DNA of 64,000 bases from Conchiformibius sp. (lineage in GTDB: Bacteria; Pseudomonadota; Gammaproteobacteria; Burkholderiales; Neisseriaceae), in NCBI GenBank assembly GCA_029984035.1, contig JASBYJ010000011.1, forward strand, positions 1 to 64,000, given 5' to 3'. Positions 62,874-64,000 of this stretch are shown here, one piece after another. The stretch's first letter is position 1. Every line of letters starts with the position of its first letter. The position numbers and the translations under genes are program-made. The notes beneath the pieces are model-generated. The model ran no database searches. It worked only from the letters and a program-made list of their open reading frames with translations, and had not been told where the DNA came from.

Positions 62874-62891
62874 CAATAAGGTAAAAAAAAC

Positions 62892-64000
62892 ATGCCCAAA
62901 CGTACCGACCTAAAATCCATCTTAATCATCGGCGCGGGCCCGATTGTCATCGGCCAAGCCTGCGAATTTGACTACTCCGGCGCACAAGCCTGCAAAGCCC
63001 TGCGCGAAGAAGGCTACAAAGTCATCTTGGTCAATTCCAATCCCGCCACGATTATGACCGACCCCGATATGGCCGATGTAACCTACATCGAGCCGATTAT
63101 GTGGCAAACCGTTGAAAAAATCATCGCCAAAGAACGCCCCGATGCGGTGCTGCCCACCATGGGCGGACAAACCGCTTTGAACTGCGCCCTTGATTTGGCA
63201 CGAAACGGCGTGCTGGCGAAGTATAACGTTGAGTTAATTGGCGCAACGGAAGACGCGATTGACAAAGCCGAAGACCGTGGCCGTTTCAAAGAAGCGATGG
63301 AAAAAATCGGTTTGCATTGCCCGAAATCGTTTGTGTGCCACACCATGAACGAAGCGCTTGCCGCGCAGGAACAAGTCGGTTTTCCGACTTTGATTCGCCC
63401 GTCTTTCACGATGGGCGGTTCGGGCGGCGGCATTGCCTACAACCGCGATGAATTTCTGGCGATTTGCGAGCGCGGTTTTGACGCTTCGCCCACCCATGAG
63501 TTGTTGATTGAACAGTCGGTTTTGGGCTGGAAAGAATACGAAATGGAAGTGGTGCGCGACAAAAACGACAACTGCATCATTATCTGCTCCATTGAAAATT
63601 TTGACCCGATGGGCGTACACACCGGCGACAGCATCACCGTTGCCCCCGCGCAAACGCTCACCGACAAAGAATACCAAATCATGCGTAACGCATCATTGGC
63701 GGTGCTGCGCGAAATCGGCGTGGACACCGGCGGTTCCAACGTGCAATTCGCCGTCAATCCCGCCAACGGCGAAATGATTGTGATTGAAATGAATCCGCGC
63801 GTGTCGCGTTCATCCGCTCTGGCTTCCAAAGCCACGGGCTTTCCGATTGCGAAAGTGGCGGCAAAACTGGCGGTGGGCTTTACGTTGGACGAGTTGCGCA
63901 ACGACATCACCGGCGGCCGCACGCCCGCTTCGTTTGAGCCGTCCATCGATTATGTGGTTACCAAAATCCCGCGTTTCGCCTTTGAAAAATTCCCGGCGGC
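62892..64000 (+). CDS. carB: Carbamoyl phosphate synthase large subunit (5' part)
   Basis: Synthesises carbamoyl phosphate from bicarbonate, ATP and ammonia. 369 residues are present before the window edge, and the full enzyme is about 1070 aa. Visible are SILIIGAGPIVIGQACEFDY near 9, then LVNSNPATIMTDPD, then LPTMGGQTALNCAL near 90, then RPSFTMGGSGGGIAYN near 170 (ATP-grasp) and VIEMNPRVSRSSALASKATG near 297. It starts 18 bp after the unknown gene. The AAGG site is 12 bp away from the ATG, a poor context. Confidence 0.96.
   Translation, partial: MPKRTDLKSILIIGAGPIVIGQACEFDYSGAQACKALREEGYKVILVNSNPATIMTDPDMADVTYIEPIMWQTVEKIIAKERPDAVLPTMGGQTALNCALDLARNGVLAKYNVELIGATEDAIDKAEDRGRFKEAMEKIGLHCPKSFVCHTMNEALAAQEQVGFPTLIRPSFTMGGSGGGIAYNRDEFLAICERGFDASPTHELLIEQSVLGWKEYEMEVVRDKNDNCIIICSIENFDPMGVHTGDSITVAPAQTLTDKEYQIMRNASLAVLREIGVDTGGSNVQFAVNPANGEMIVIEMNPRVSRSSALASKATGFPIAKVAAKLAVGFTLDELRNDITGGRTPASFEPSIDYVVTKIPRFAFEKFPA

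Noticed and set aside
1..64000. CRISPR arrays or insertion sequences.
   Set aside because: No direct-repeat/spacer arrays and no transposase frames were seen. The 17-bp tandem array has no spacers.

Overview
The window comes from a member of the Neisseriaceae (Betaproteobacteria). The clearest sign is the 12-mer AGGCTGCCTGAA and its complement, present dozens of times between and inside genes. This is a DNA uptake sequence (DUS) of the dialect named after Simonsiella (AG-simDUS). Several proteins have close neisserial counterparts: the PilE pilin, the Neisseria-type porin, the ACP lysozyme inhibitor, NorM and KpsC/LipA. The sequence does not settle the genus or species.

Layout. 0-12 kb: tandem and dRS3-like repeats, the major pilin gene with a sigma-54-type promoter, aroG, ppsA, two small hypothetical genes, gabD and a K+/H+ antiporter. 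12-20 kb: dtd, scpA, a DASS transporter, a 46-aa acidic protein, tRNA-Arg(CCU), an ACP-type lysozyme inhibitor, gpmA and ffh. 20-28 kb: dprA, zipA, ampD, secA and a SIMPL-domain protein, all on the minus strand. 28-45 kb: an envelope-biogenesis run on the plus strand (uppS-cdsA ... rseP-bamA-skp ... lpxD-fabZ ... lpxA), interrupted in three places by other genes: a TetR regulator, porin, phoH and nicotinamidase; a decayed hicB; and a YczE-type protein with two DUF4190 proteins. 45-57 kb: dgt, brnQ, a Kdo block (kpsC, kdsA, kdsD), dxr, murB and norM. 57-64 kb: eda, a YigZ protein, two perfect parS sites, etfBA, and carA/carB separated by an AT-rich foreign gene.

Functional themes are lipid A and outer membrane assembly (lpxD, fabZ, lpxA, bamA, skp, rseP), Kdo and capsule linker synthesis (kdsD, kdsA, kpsC), cell wall (uppS, murB, ampD, zipA), natural transformation (pilE, dprA, the DUS) and chromosome segregation (scpA, parS).

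The most interesting signals are: (1) a DUF4190 membrane protein whose second helix and C-terminus are clearly type IV pilin, without a prepilin peptidase site; (2) an insert between carA and carB marked by an inverted pair of ATGCCGTCTGAA, the uptake dialect of the meningococcus/gonococcus group, carrying an unrecognised zinc-ribbon gene; (3) a dispersed repeat of about 145 bp in five copies; (4) two perfect parS sites 226 bp apart; (5) a hicB gene frameshifted at a G6 tract. Start codons were adjusted where a Shine-Dalgarno site or homology favoured an internal start.
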